Of a DNA stretch of 64,000 bases, positions 33,243 to 44,200 are shown one piece after another. Below the pieces are notes generated by a model. The model saw only the letters and a list, made by a program, of their open reading frames with translations. It had not been told where the DNA came from and did not search any database. The stretch's first letter is position 1. Each line of letters opens with the position of its first letter. A program made the translations under genes and the position numbers. Source of the DNA: Kalmusia sp. IMI 367209. Lineage: Eukaryota > Ascomycota > Dothideomycetes > Pleosporales > Didymosphaeriaceae. The DNA is taken from NCBI GenBank assembly GCA_027946365.1, contig JAPEUQ010000004.1:558001-622000 (forward strand), given 5' to 3'.

Positions 33243-35033
33243 CTACAAACCCTCTGCCTTGAGCTTCGCTGCTTTGAAGCGACTTACTTTCTTTGTCTTT
33301 CCATTGCGCTCCTCCACAAATGCGTCTTCATCGTCTTCCTCGGTCGACTTGAAGCCCCCTTGCTGCTGGACCATCTTATTGCGCAGCTTATGGTATTCGG
33401 CCTGGATCTCCCGATCGTGCATCACGGGGTCAAATTCGTCTGGTGCCTGGGGTTCTGAGGTATATGCAATGTGTTCAGAAACTTTGGTAGCAAGCACACG
33501 CCCGGAGGGTCCTGTAGGAACAGGAGGTGGTTCAGGCACCGCAGGGGAAGGGAGCATTGGAGGAGGTCCATTGGAAGTGGCCCGTGCGCTCTTAAACCGT
33601 GAGACCCTAGCTGCCCTGGAAGGCAATGAAGGTGGCTGTGGAACTGAAGGTGCACGCTCGATGATAGTGTCAGACATCGTGGGCGGCAGCTTGATGGGCA
33701 CAGAAGGCTCCGCTGGAGGCGGTGGGGCGTCCGAGATGTCAATATCGTCCGCAAAGCGTACACCCTTCTTAGCTGCACTGTCTTCAACAGAACCAGGAAA
33801 CGCCGTGCTCATAGACTGCTCGAATTCGTCGTCCTTGCGGACCCGCAGTGTCCGCGCATCACCAGCCTCATCAATTAGGGCCGAGCTGGGTCCAAGATTC
33901 TCCACCATACGAGCATTGAGCTTCTTTTCTAAGTCTTGCATCTGCTTCAGATAGTCGTCGTCAAGGACACGACGAGTGCTTCTACCAAATTTGTCTTCCT
34001 CCTCACTATCTTCGTCGCTGTCGTACTCTTCATCAAAGTCATCCTCGTCGTCCTCATCTTCCAGATCAAGCTCTGCAACCACGTCGTTGACTTCAGACAG
34101 CCCGTATTGGATCATTTCTCTGCGCAACGCGGCCTCCTCCGCACTGTCTGTGTCTGGAACAACAGCTTTGGAGAGAATATCCTCGGTATCATCATCCAGC
34201 TCATAGACCTTAGCACCAGGCTTCAAATTCCAATACTGTACGTCCTCTTGGAAAGTCTTGGGTTTCTCAAAAGTCTCCACTTGTACATCGTTCGCAAACG
34301 ACACTGATTTCTTTGGTGGGCCAGCAGGCTTGGGCTCGTTCACAGGAAGAGGTTCTGAAGGTGATGGCAATTTCACCGAGTAGTCGATCCAATCTGAAGC
34401 AGGGTCTGATGCCAATGTTGAGGGAACCGGAGCAGATGTTGCCGATGGAAGCTCAAGGTCCGATGCCCGTTCGCCTTTACCATTCTTTTGCTCAGCCTTG
34501 TGTACACCGGCTTTCCGTAGTGCCTCCACGAGCTCTGGTGCAACGTTTCCAGGTTGGGACACGGAACTCGAGACGACATTGTCATGCTCGTCTAGCTCTT
34601 CCTCGATGTCCATCATCGGCAGGCCTTCCTCATTCTCCAAGCCGGGATCCGTTAACATCGCAAACCCGTCTAGCTGCTTTTCTGTCTTATCGAATTGCTT
34701 TTCGGCGCTCTCACGATTCTGCCGAACATAATCAATGCGCCTGGATATCATGTCAATGACCTGGTTAGCAGTGCGTTTCGATTGTGCATCTTTGCCGAGC
34801 AGCTCCTCGACCTCCGTCTCGGTGACGATTTTACCATCCATATCGCGGGCTATCTCGACCATCTGCGATGGAGAGGGGGACCCGGCGGCTTGAAGCTCCT
34901 CCTTAAGCATCTCGTACTCGATTTCCCACGTTGACCAGTGGTCGAGGGCTTTCTTTAACTTGACCACAGTCTCCTCAAGCTGCAGTCTGCGGCTTTCGAC
35001 CCGCTCCATGGTCTGCTGCGCAGAGGTTGCCAT
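33243..35033 (-). CDS. Prefoldin-like URI/Bud27 protein
   Basis: A single exon codes for 596 residues. The N-terminal 150 residues are an alpha-class prefoldin module: a coiled coil (VESRRLQLEETVVKLKKALDHW) then STWEIEYEMLKEEL, followed by the loop with VTETEVEELLG and a second coiled coil (RRIDYVRQNRESAEKQF). The long middle is disordered, with Asp/Glu runs near residues 330-350 and PP-rich segments. The C-terminus (HIAYTSEPQAPDEFDPVMHDREIQAEYHKLRNKMVQQQG in pieces, ending SRFKAAKLKAEGL) matches the DUF3835 tail of fungal Bud27. Bud27/URI helps assemble RNA polymerases in the cytoplasm by binding Rpb5 and links to TOR signalling in yeast. It starts 316 bases from the divergent TFB3 gene, another transcription-machinery component. 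Confidence rests on the prefoldin part plus the tail. Confidence 0.88.
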   Translation of the reverse strand: MATSAQQTMERVESRRLQLEETVVKLKKALDHWSTWEIEYEMLKEELQAAGSPSPSQMVEIARDMDGKIVTETEVEELLGKDAQSKRTANQVIDMISRRIDYVRQNRESAEKQFDKTEKQLDGFAMLTDPGLENEEGLPMMDIEEELDEHDNVVSSSVSQPGNVAPELVEALRKAGVHKAEQKNGKGERASDLELPSATSAPVPSTLASDPASDWIDYSVKLPSPSEPLPVNEPKPAGPPKKSVSFANDVQVETFEKPKTFQEDVQYWNLKPGAKVYELDDDTEDILSKAVVPDTDSAEEAALRREMIQYGLSEVNDVVAELDLEDEDDEDDFDEEYDSDEDSEEEDKFGRSTRRVLDDDYLKQMQDLEKKLNARMVENLGPSSALIDEAGDARTLRVRKDDEFEQSMSTAFPGSVEDSAAKKGVRFADDIDISDAPPPPAEPSVPIKLPPTMSDTIIERAPSVPQPPSLPSRAARVSRFKSARATSNGPPPMLPSPAVPEPPPVPTGPSGRVLATKVSEHIAYTSEPQAPDEFDPVMHDREIQAEYHKLRNKMVQQQGGFKSTEEDDEDAFVEERNGKTKKVSRFKAAKLKAEGL

Positions 35034-35349
35034 CTTAGAGGCGTCGTGGCGGAGGTGGAGGAGAGGAAAGGATCTGTCGCAAGCTGAGCGGACAAAAAGA
35101 GTCTTGGCGCACTAGGCTCGGCTAAGTGCATAGCTCCTGCAGCTATACAGAATGCTTGCTCAACGACATTCACTCTGCTCAAATGTAAATGGACTTTAGC
35201 ACATAGCAGCTAAAGGAGCTTGCATACACTGCTTCTCCGTTTGCAAAATACCCAGGTCAATAACTTGAGCGGCGAACTCTTAGTAATCAAGCGCGACTTC
35301 AACTCCAACTTCTCCACCCGACTCTCCAAGCTTCTTCCACGCCACCAGC
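35034..35349. promoter_or_regulatory. Shared divergent promoter of URI/Bud27 and TFB3
   Basis: Only 316 bases separate the two ATGs, so the two transcription-related genes share a compact promoter. I see no TATA box in the middle part, as is usual for housekeeping genes. Confidence 0.5.
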
Positions 35350-36423
35350 ATGTCGAAGGCTGTCGCCCGCGCGCCGGGCAAGCGGCTCACCGAAGACGGC
35401 GGTGCGTCTCCTCTTTCCAAATCTCTCCACAGCCTGTCCCTCAAGCCTACGCGCCCCGCCGCTGACTCTTCCTCAGACATTTGCCCAGTATGCAAATCGT
35501 CGCGGTACCTCAATCCGAATATGCGCTTCCTGGTAAACCCAGAGTGCTACCACAAAATGTGCGAGTCATGCGTGGACCGTATTTTCTCCCACGGGCCCGC
35601 GCCGTGCCCCATTGCAGGCTGTAAGAAGACACTGCGCAAAGCCAAGTTTCGGAGCCAGACATTTGAGGATCTGAAGGTCGAGAGGGAGGTGGATATCAGG
35701 CGGCGTGTTTCGAAAGCGTGAGTGCTGCGCTTGATCTGTTGGGTAGGAAAGCTCATAGAATGACACAGGATGAACAAAGAAGAAGCCGACTTTGAGACGC
35801 TCAAAGATTACAACGACTACCTTGAAGAGGTCGAAACAATAACGTGGAACCTCATCCTCAAAATAGATGTCGACAAGACAGAGCGTCGCTTGCGCCTCTT
35901 CGAAGAGGCACAGAAAGCCGAATTAAATCCTAATGCGCCACGCCGCGCTGCCGAACCAGATCCATCGTTGCTCTCGGAGACATCGCATGTCGTTCTAAAG
36001 AAAGGTGCCACCCAGCGCAAACTCCAGGCAGCATCATCAGGCAACACACCAGATCCCTCGGGCACACCAGACGACACAGACACGGGCTTCAAGTTCCGAG
36101 GCCTCAAGAAGCGGAAGGCGCCAGAGCCAGAGAAACCGTTCGATCCGTTCGGCGGCTGGAGCGTGGAGTCGCAGTACTACAGTCTGAAGGACGAGTACGA
36201 TAATAAATACTTCGGCGTCCGGCACGACCCAAGGTTCTACGCGTTTGGATACGACGCGAGCGAATACTACAGCAGAGCATTGCGTGATGCTTTTGGGGGG
36301 CTTGGTGTCTTTATTGAGGATGAACTTTCTGCGAAAGAGAACGAAGACACGGACTTTGGCACACGGACAGCCCGCATGGCTACGACAGGAGTCAGGGATG
36401 TGGATATGAGCGATGTATTTTGA
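35350..36423 (+). CDS. TFB3: TFIIH subunit TFB3 / MAT1-like CDK-activating-kinase assembly factor
   Basis: Two exons (35350-35717, 35769-36423) give 340 residues. TFB3 links the Kin28/Cdk7 kinase-cyclin pair to the TFIIH core in the nucleus, serving transcription initiation and DNA repair. The N-terminal RING finger is present: DICPVCKSSRYLNPNMRF, ECYHKMCESCVDRIF, then CPIAGCKKTLRKAKFRSQTFEDL. The RING is followed by VEREVDIRRRV and, across the intron, KAMNKEEADFETLKDYNDYLEEVE, the coiled-coil MAT1 centre. A disordered Pro/Ser/Lys region and a C-terminal part with DPFGGWSVESQYYSLKDEYD and YDASEYYSRALRDAFGGL (fungal C-terminal helix) complete it. Length and order agree with fungal TFB3. Confidence 0.95.
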
Positions 36424-36617
36424 TACATATGATACCCCGGGGTTTAGTTACAACATTGGGTGGCGTTCTAGTGCATTTTTTGAGTAGACAATAGGTCAGA
36501 CCTCGCGAAGCATTTGCTGCCACGATAGATTGCTTTACGCATCTACTAATGAAACCGATATAAGCATAATTACACGTTAGCAGGTAAACAAATTCCGTTA
36601 ACATAGTTCTTCTCCAC

Positions 36618-39600
36618 TTATGCCGATAGGCCGCGCATTAATTCCTCCTTAAGTTCCGGTCTGTCATGCGCTCGATCAAGCAGCCGCTCAACTAGAGGGT
36701 TGCAACTGGCGCGAACAGCTATAGAAAATAGCGCCTCGCCCCATTGCTCCTCCACCAGGGCGTCCAATACACTATCGACAAGCCCGAAGATGTCTTCCCA
36801 ATTTTGGTGGCGGGAACGTAGGTCATGCCATCTCTTAATGGCGAGTCGGAAGAACTCCAGGTCTCGGAGCTGATGAGCGAATCGGCCTTCCCCAAAGAGC
36901 AATCTGAGTCTAGACAAATCACCCCACTGCATAATTTGATCCGCGGCGTCCATAGCTGAGGAAGGTAGATAACAGTCTGTACGAAGCGTCGTGATCTCTA
37001 GCATCTCGCGAAATATGCGATCCGACCCGTACAAACATATAATGCTTAGCGGATCGTACAATTTACTATCAAACTCCTCTCTGGCCTTGATCACACAGTC
37101 TGGGCGCGTATGCTGGCGGATCCAATTATCAAGTCTTGTGGACCCCGCCTGACACAGCCTTTGAATCTGGTCCAAACTCGGAAGAGGTCCGTTCTCGATG
37201 GTACCAAGGTGCTTAAGCCAATAACTTGCTGCATACACGAAGAATTCGCCAAAGCCGCGTTGAGTCGGGTCATAACGTATCATGTCCTCTTCCCAAGCCT
37301 CCCACGTACAGTCGACAGTGTACATATGGCAGTCAGATGTCGTATTATCGCTGAATAAGTCGAATTCTTGGGGTAGCTCTTCGATTGCGAGCTGTTCTTC
37401 CGAGAAGAGGGGCGTGGTGCCGATTTCTTCTAGGAGGAGATATTTCATGCAAATGTTTAGGATGCACAACTCCGGACTTTCAGTGTCCGTAAGAAGATTT
37501 AGAGCTTCAGGCGGGCGCGAGCATGGCAAGCGTGCCACGTTGTGTGTAATGAATTCCCTCACGGATTGATGTACAAGCTGGACTTGCCGTTTGTTGATGT
37601 CTTCAAAATCGACGCGAGTGATGAATGGATGGATGAGACTCATTACCCGTTGGCGATCGACTATTTCCTCAAGCCCAGCCACAGAAGTAATGTCACATTG
37701 AGTAGAAGAAGCTAATGTGACAGCCGAGGAAAGTTCCAGAATGCTTAGAGGCCTACAAGTGACAGCCAGTACTTTCAAAGATGCTGTAATGATATCTTTG
37801 TTTTCTGGATCATTCTGGGAGCTCCGTGTGATCAACGATAAAAAGAGCCTTGAGAGTTGTCCGGGCAATGGTAAGTGTTGTAAGAAACGACGCATCGGCC
37901 CAAGCGCTCGGATTCGGCGGACTTCGATGAGTTCAACGACCATCTTGGTCCATATGGCGCTTCCTCTTGCAAGATCGGATAGGGTGCCCGTTATGAGGGT
38001 CTTAATCTCTGCGGGAAGATAGGATAGTTGCTTCTCGACCGTATGCCGGGCGATAACAGAATCTCTGTGCGCATCTGATGTGATGTTTATCTTGACTGCT
38101 TGATTCAGGTGCTCTAGAATGCTCTCCTCTGGGCGAGACGAGAACACTACCTTGAGCCGGGAATTCCTCGTGGACAAAGCGCTCAGCAAGGTAATCAGTG
38201 TTTTCCGGGAACATCTATCACACTCATCCAGGCCATCGATAAGTATAAATAAAGTACGATCAAGCGTTGGTAGAATGGACTCAAGGAATTCCTGGAGCTT
38301 AGATGCGCTTGTGGTAGCATCCAAGTTGCCCGAAGCCTGATTATCTTTGTACCAGTTGTAGAATGTTTTCTTTAGCCCAGTAAGTTGTTCAAGAAGTGCT
38401 GAGATCAGTCCACATAGAACGTAGGAAGCCTGGCCGCTTTCATCATCCCGACAATAGTAATAGCAAATTCTTGGTCTGGGTAGAATGTAGTTACTACGTC
38501 GATTTAATTCATCCACCAGGAAAGCCATGGCGACTGACTTCCCACACCCCATTTCGCCGAGGATGGCAAGGCATTGTTTGTCGGAGGCGGAATACCAGGA
38601 TTGGAAAACGGAGTGAGTAAGAAGGAACTTGCAAGCCTCATCGGTGCGAATGTCTTGGAGGCGCGTGTGGTACTGAACTTGCATCTTCAACTTTCCATTG
38701 TCGAGCCACCTAGAAACTAGCGGAGAATAAGTCTATGTTCAATAAAAGGAGGATAGTCTTGACGCAGCTTACTTTCACGATCATAAAGCATACTCTTGAT
38801 GTCCTCAACGATTTCCAGAGTCGCTTTTTCAATTAATTTTCGAAGCATATCCGCCTGTTTCACAAATTCTTCAACGATGTTTGGCAATCGATCAGTCTCT
38901 AGAATCATGCCCATTGCAAATTTTCTTCCTCTTCTCATGAGAATCTCGTGTGCGACTTTGTAAAACTCTAGAATCTCCCGATATACGGACACAAGAGCCT
39001 GTGAACTATTAGAAAGATCTGGTGAGAGATGTTGAAGCCTACCTTATGGATATCTGCTGATTCAGTCCTTTGACCAAGCGTATCACAACCATCGATGTAT
39101 GACATTTGGTCCAGCATATTGCCGATTTGTTTTGCAAATTCTTCGCCCGCGGTTGCGAAGCTGATAGCAATCTGGACCCAGTCAGATGACCACACATGTT
39201 ATCTTGGTAGTAGAACACCAGGCAGAAGCAGGCAGAGATAAGCATACCAAGGTCACACTCTCTTTATCACGCCAATTACAGTTGAGGCAGCGGGATCCGC
39301 ACTGCTGACGGGAGACACCAAGTCCAGCGCCAATTTGAACTTCTCGAGAGGGACCTGAATAGAGCGTAGATATGCAACACCACGAGCGAAAGCTGACTCT
39401 TTGCTGGCTCCTTCATCCATCTTCTCAAGTTCAACAAACAATTGCGCCGCATTGCTGCCCTTGAGTATAGCCCGATCTATGTCGTCTCCCAGACTTTCGA
39501 CCGCCTCCCTATACGCTGCGCTCCAAAGGTCTGTATTGACAGGACCATCAGTAGTTGTAGTTTCGGTATGCTCATGCTGATCTGTAGGGGGCTTATTTTC

Positions 39601-39879
39601 TTGGTGGGTATCGCTTTGGTTCGTCTCAAGCACCTTTTCAGGTGCGCTATTCGTAATATTGGAAGGATTAGAGCGAGAATTCCTTTCTTCATTAGCAAAA
39701 GCCGATATATAGGATACTACACTCAACTCATGTATACCACTAGATAGTTTCTCTTGTTTTGGAAGTGTTGAAGAATGCTTGTCGTTAGGCTGAAGGCGAG
39801 GTTTGCGGCGAAAACATTTCAGCCGTATAGAGAGTTTGTGTAGGAAAGTTCTCTTCGAGGTGGATGTGTCCGATGACAT
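36618..39879 (-). CDS. NACHT-domain NOD-like receptor (STAND NTPase) without C-terminal repeats
   Basis: Four exons on the minus strand (39879-39259, 39171-39043, 38998-38773, 38716-36618) give 1024 residues. Residues about 110-290 (SLGDDIDRAILKG, ESAFARGVAYLRSIQVPLEKF, AISFATAGEEFAKQ) resemble the NWD NACHT-NTPase N-terminal domain of fungal NLRs. The NACHT NTPase follows, with Walker A GEMGCGKSVA near residue 379 and Walker B LFILIDGLDECD near 481, then KVVFSSRPE and a winged-helix-like part (CRPLSILELSSAV). Fungal NLRs sense non-self or damage and can trigger regulated cell death. No WD40, ankyrin or TPR array is seen in the last 400 residues. The first intron needs an unusual donor, GTGTGA; the better-looking GTATGC 13 bases further would put the joined frame out. 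A one-base slip is the alternative. It is head-to-head with the 2EXR-like gene. Confidence 0.88.
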
Positions 39880-40321
39880 TTTTCATAGAAGAAGTAGCTT
39901 GTTGATTCGGAAAGTTGCGGTCGAGCATTCTGGCGGAGCGAGGCATAGTGGGGCGCAAGGTGCGGCAGATTGCTAAGAAAATACCCTCACAGTATTACCA
40001 AACGGAGAAGTCCGAATCACATCAATTTTTATTGGCCAAAGAAGTATCACGGGCGCCTGCATGGTAGTACAGATACAAATCAAGGCATAGATTGAAGAGG
40101 GGAAGAACACCAACCGGTGGGACGATTGCCCGATAGCAAACATTCTCATCAACAGCCTTGACACCATCAAGCACATTCCTTGCCTGATCAGATTCGGCTT
40201 AAAACAAGACGGAGCCTTCTTATGCTACGTGTAAAGGGTTTCGCTATGTGTTAAAAGTCGTCAAGAGTCTCGTCATACATCGATACACTCTCAGCCTTGC
40301 GCAACGACATCAACTAAGCTA
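39880..40321. promoter_or_regulatory. Shared divergent promoter of the NLR and the 2EXR-like gene
   Basis: 442 bases separate the two starts. No TATA consensus is evident by eye. The arrangement would allow co-regulation, which is inference. Confidence 0.4.
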
Positions 40322-41002
40322 ATGGCTGAACACTTATTCTATCCTGATCACACTTCAAGACCAGTCCAATCGCCTCGTGCGCACTTTTCCAGACTCCCCA
40401 AAAAGATTCACGATGACATTTACTCGAGAGTCCTCACTGTACCTTCACCACTCTATCTATTTCAAGAACCGGGCTCCAAAATAGAAGTCTTCGCACCCGA
40501 CAAGCCGAAGCTTTGGCTCTCAATCATATTCACCAGCCGCCACATTAACCGAGAAGCCAGCCGAATGCTGTATAGATTAAATCAATTTTATCTCTTGGAG
40601 AACACCGAGCAGCAGCACAGCCTTCTTCAATCATTTCTGGACTGCATCGGACCTACAAACGCAGCTTCTTTATCGTACCTTTGTATCAACTTTCCATTCC
40701 TCCAGAGGACCGATGATCAAATTCCAGCATTCAGACTCAAAGACGATAGCGCGCAGACCATCGAGCTCATCAGAAAGAAATGCACAAACATATCGACGCT
40801 GGAGATGATCATACATAGCAAGAATTCCCAGATATTCCAAGATTCGGAAAAATCCCGAGATGCATTGCGATTGATAGGTGTGCAATTCAAGACCATTCCG
40901 TCAATCAGTCAAATCAAAGTCCAAATCATGGTCCAGGATGGAGGCCAAACGAGTTCGACAAAGGATTTCATGGAAGAGCTTGGATGGATAGTCACGCCCT
41001 AA
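40322..41002 (+). CDS. 2EXR / F-box-like domain protein
   Basis: A single exon encodes 226 residues. The pattern FSRLPKKIHDDIYSRVL followed, some 45 residues on, by IIFTSRHINREASRMLYRLNQFYL is the signature of a large fungal family (2EXR domain, F-box-like), found in many copies with unknown roles. The F-box-like N-terminal helix hints at, but does not prove, a ubiquitin-ligase adaptor role. The rest (IGPTNAASLSYLCINFPFL, CTNISTLEMII) is a leucine-rich scaffold typical of these proteins. It is transcribed divergently from the NLR gene and converges with the ABC transporter gene, with 251 bases between the two stops. Confidence 0.75.
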   Translation: MAEHLFYPDHTSRPVQSPRAHFSRLPKKIHDDIYSRVLTVPSPLYLFQEPGSKIEVFAPDKPKLWLSIIFTSRHINREASRMLYRLNQFYLLENTEQQHSLLQSFLDCIGPTNAASLSYLCINFPFLQRTDDQIPAFRLKDDSAQTIELIRKKCTNISTLEMIIHSKNSQIFQDSEKSRDALRLIGVQFKTIPSISQIKVQIMVQDGGQTSSTKDFMEELGWIVTP

Positions 41003-41253
41003 TATACAAAGGATATTCAAATGAGAGGTAAAATTATCGGCAGCTAGGTCTTTTTTCGTTCTTTTATTTATTTTGGAGAGCAAGAGACACATTGCTCTGC
41101 GTATATAATTTTTCAAAGTTCGGGGAGAAGTTGCAAGCCAAAGATATTGTTCACAAAACGAGATTGAAGTCTTGCCGAGTAAGATTGTAAAGACTAGACG
41201 CCTATTTCACTCTATTATTAGCTACATGTCCCATCCTACTTCAATTGCTGGAA

Positions 41254-44200
41254 TTATATTCGTCGATCAAGCCATAAGAAACCGCAAAGCCTTCCGCCAG
41301 CCAACCCTTCCCGCCCTTTCCCTACCCTCATCCTCCTCCCTCTCTGCGAGGTCTTCATCCTCGCCACCCCATACTTCCCCACCACGTTCGAGAAAATCTG
41401 ATCCAACGTCGCAACACCCACTCCGTAGTACTGCACCCCCAAATCCTCCCTTGCCTCTTCTAGCAGCCCGAAAATTTCCGCTAGGCTGCGTCTACCCGTA
41501 GCATTGTTCATCGGCACCTGAAACCTCACCTGCCCACCTGTCGCCCTCCCATCAAACCTTACGTGCCGGAACACGGTTACCGCCCACTGCTGCAGCATGT
41601 CCATCTGATCGGTGCTCGTATACGGCGCGTCGGTATGTACAAGATGAATGAAGTAGGTATCTCCGTATCGAGCTTTTAGTTCGGGGATGGAGCCTGAGGC
41701 TAGCATGCGTCCAGAAATGATGCCTGCGCGAGTGGCGAGGGCGTCGGCTTCTTCCATGGAATGTGTGGTAAGGAGGAGGGAGCGCGTGGGTGCGATAGCG
41801 GAGAGGGTGCGCCACATGATGCGTTTGCTGAGGGGGTCCATGCCGGATGAGGGCTCGTCGAGGAGGAGAACGCTGGGGTTGCCGACGAGGGAGATGGCAA
41901 GGGTGAGTTTGCGCTTGTTGCCACCAGAGAGCTTTGAGGCGATGCGAGTTGTGAAGGAAGCAAGACCTACGGCGTTAATTATTGTTGTGGCTGCTTCTGA
42001 GGGTTGTGCGAGGCCCCGGATTTGCGCGTAGAAGAGCATGTGCTCGAAGACTGTCATATGGTCCAGTGGGTCGATTTGAGGGCAGACACCTAGGCGTGTA
42101 CGAGCCGCTCCGCGCTGTGTCAGAGCTGACATGCCGTCGATGTAGATTTCGCTATTTGCGCCTGTGGGTGCGATGTCGCCTCTGATCATGGATATGCTGG
42201 TAGACTTGCCTGCACCATTTGGTCCTACAAGTGCAAAACACTCCCCATGGGGAATACTAAAACTCACATCATCCACAGCAAGGTGTTTCTTGAATTCTTT
42301 GCGCAGCTGCACAACTTCAAGACCATCGGTCGAGCGAGCAGCACCGGACCGGATTGGTGTGGTCATCTCGATCATAGAATCTCGATCAATTGATCGCCTA
42401 GAGCGAAAGTTGATCTTCAATCCAGAAAACCCGGACTCTTTCCAGATGATGACTGCGAAAAGCACAATCGACTGGAGAACCAGGTAAAGAATCGGCCCTC
42501 CATATAAATCGATGATGGCAGGGTAGGACGCCAAGCGCTTGTCTCGACACGATACTCCAAACACATTCAATGTGATATAGAGTGCTCTTGATAGACTGAC
42601 GATAGGCGAGAAGAGTGCGAGGGTGAAGTAGACGATGTTCATGGTCGTAGCCTGTGTCGAGGCCTCGTTGAAGGTGTAGATCACCATAAAGATGGCAAAG
42701 TAGATGAGAAAGAAGACCACATGGACGCCGGCAGTGATCGCGAAAGCCGCTAGTTGTGAAGCCGCAAACAAGGAAACGACGTAGGAGTAGAGAGATGCGG
42801 CAATGCCGTAAAGAAGCATGATCAGCAGAATGTATCCTATCGCGTACCAGATATCCACGGTAGCGCCAAATATTATGATGGAGACAAAGCTAATGAGCAC
42901 GATGAATGCGAAGTCAAACACTAGATAGGCGAGCCAGAGAGGCAAAGCACGTACTCCGTTGCTGTACTGCATAATTCGTATGCCACGTAATCTTTCCAAA
43001 GTAGGATATAAAGCAAGGAAGGCTGGATAAATCGCCATTGCCAGCCCAAAAAGTATGATGAATAGCAGGTATGGGCCGAGGTCGGCTGAAAAAGGTGCGT
43101 CGAGGAAATCGTAATTGCTTGAGATGGAAACGTTGTAGAGAATGTTGTTCATCAGGTTCTGGGCTGTGTGGGCTAGGTAAGGAGGTGAGTCCGCGCGCCA
43201 GACGAATGTGGGCGACGCTCCCAAAAAGAAGCCGCCCGGGCTGACTTTCGAGTAGTTTTGAGATATCGCCGCATTAAATTCCTCGAGAGTGTTGACCAAC
43301 GTGACAGAGCCTGCTGAAGATTGCGCCATCTCTTCGATCGTTGCTGCAGAAACCTGCTCGGGAGGGCCGGCGACGATCTTATACTCGGATATGGCTTGAC
43401 TCGTAATCTTCGCAACTTGTCCTTCAAATCCTTCTGAGTTGCATTGACCAGAGGTGGCATCCTGGAGGAAAATGGTGGAACAGCCAGCAGCAATGAGAAC
43501 GACAGCTAAGAGAGCGAGATATGGCATTGGCTCCCTTCGTAAAATCTTGAACTTCTTCGATAAAAGTCTGTACGGGGAAGAGTCAGTAGCCAGCCTCGCA
43601 GTGATAATCCAATTGTTACTTACGCCTTCATCTGCTTGGAGAGACCCACGGGTTTGCCCTTACTTAGCTCTAAAAAGCTAACAAGCTCGTTAGTTCCTTC
43701 TTTTTGGAGCCCGTGAAACGCTTCTTCCTCAACTTTGAAGAAAACATCCTCCAGTGTGGGTCCGTTCACTTCGTAATTCTGCAAGCCATCATCCTCTAGC
43801 CTCTGAAGAAGTCGGTAGGCATCTTTTGGTGCGCCGGGGAAGTACGTGATTTCGTGACCATGATCTACGTGAAGCATGTCGCGATATGGTACGAATTCCC
43901 GATGGCCGTCGAGAGAATGAGGCACATGAACTCTATAACCGGAGCCAAGGTTATGTTTCAGTTCAACGGAGGAGCCAGTTGCCTGTAGACGACCTTTGGA
44001 GAGTATTGCGATGCGATCAGCAAGTACGTCAGCTTCATCAAGAAAATGTGTGGTTAGAATTATGGAGCGAGTTCCACGCTGGGCGAGAAGAATGTCCCAT
44101 AGCTTTCTGCGCGAGAGTGGGTCAACTCCAGAAGATACTTCGTCGACGCAGCAGACAGTAGAGCCACCCGCAAACATCATTGCCATTTGCAGCTTGCGTT

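Noticed and set aside
39246..39258. Frameshift in the NLR between exon 1 and the AISFATAG segment
   Set aside because: Not needed: a GTGTGA donor at 39258 keeps the frame. It stays listed as an alternative explanation, not as a feature.
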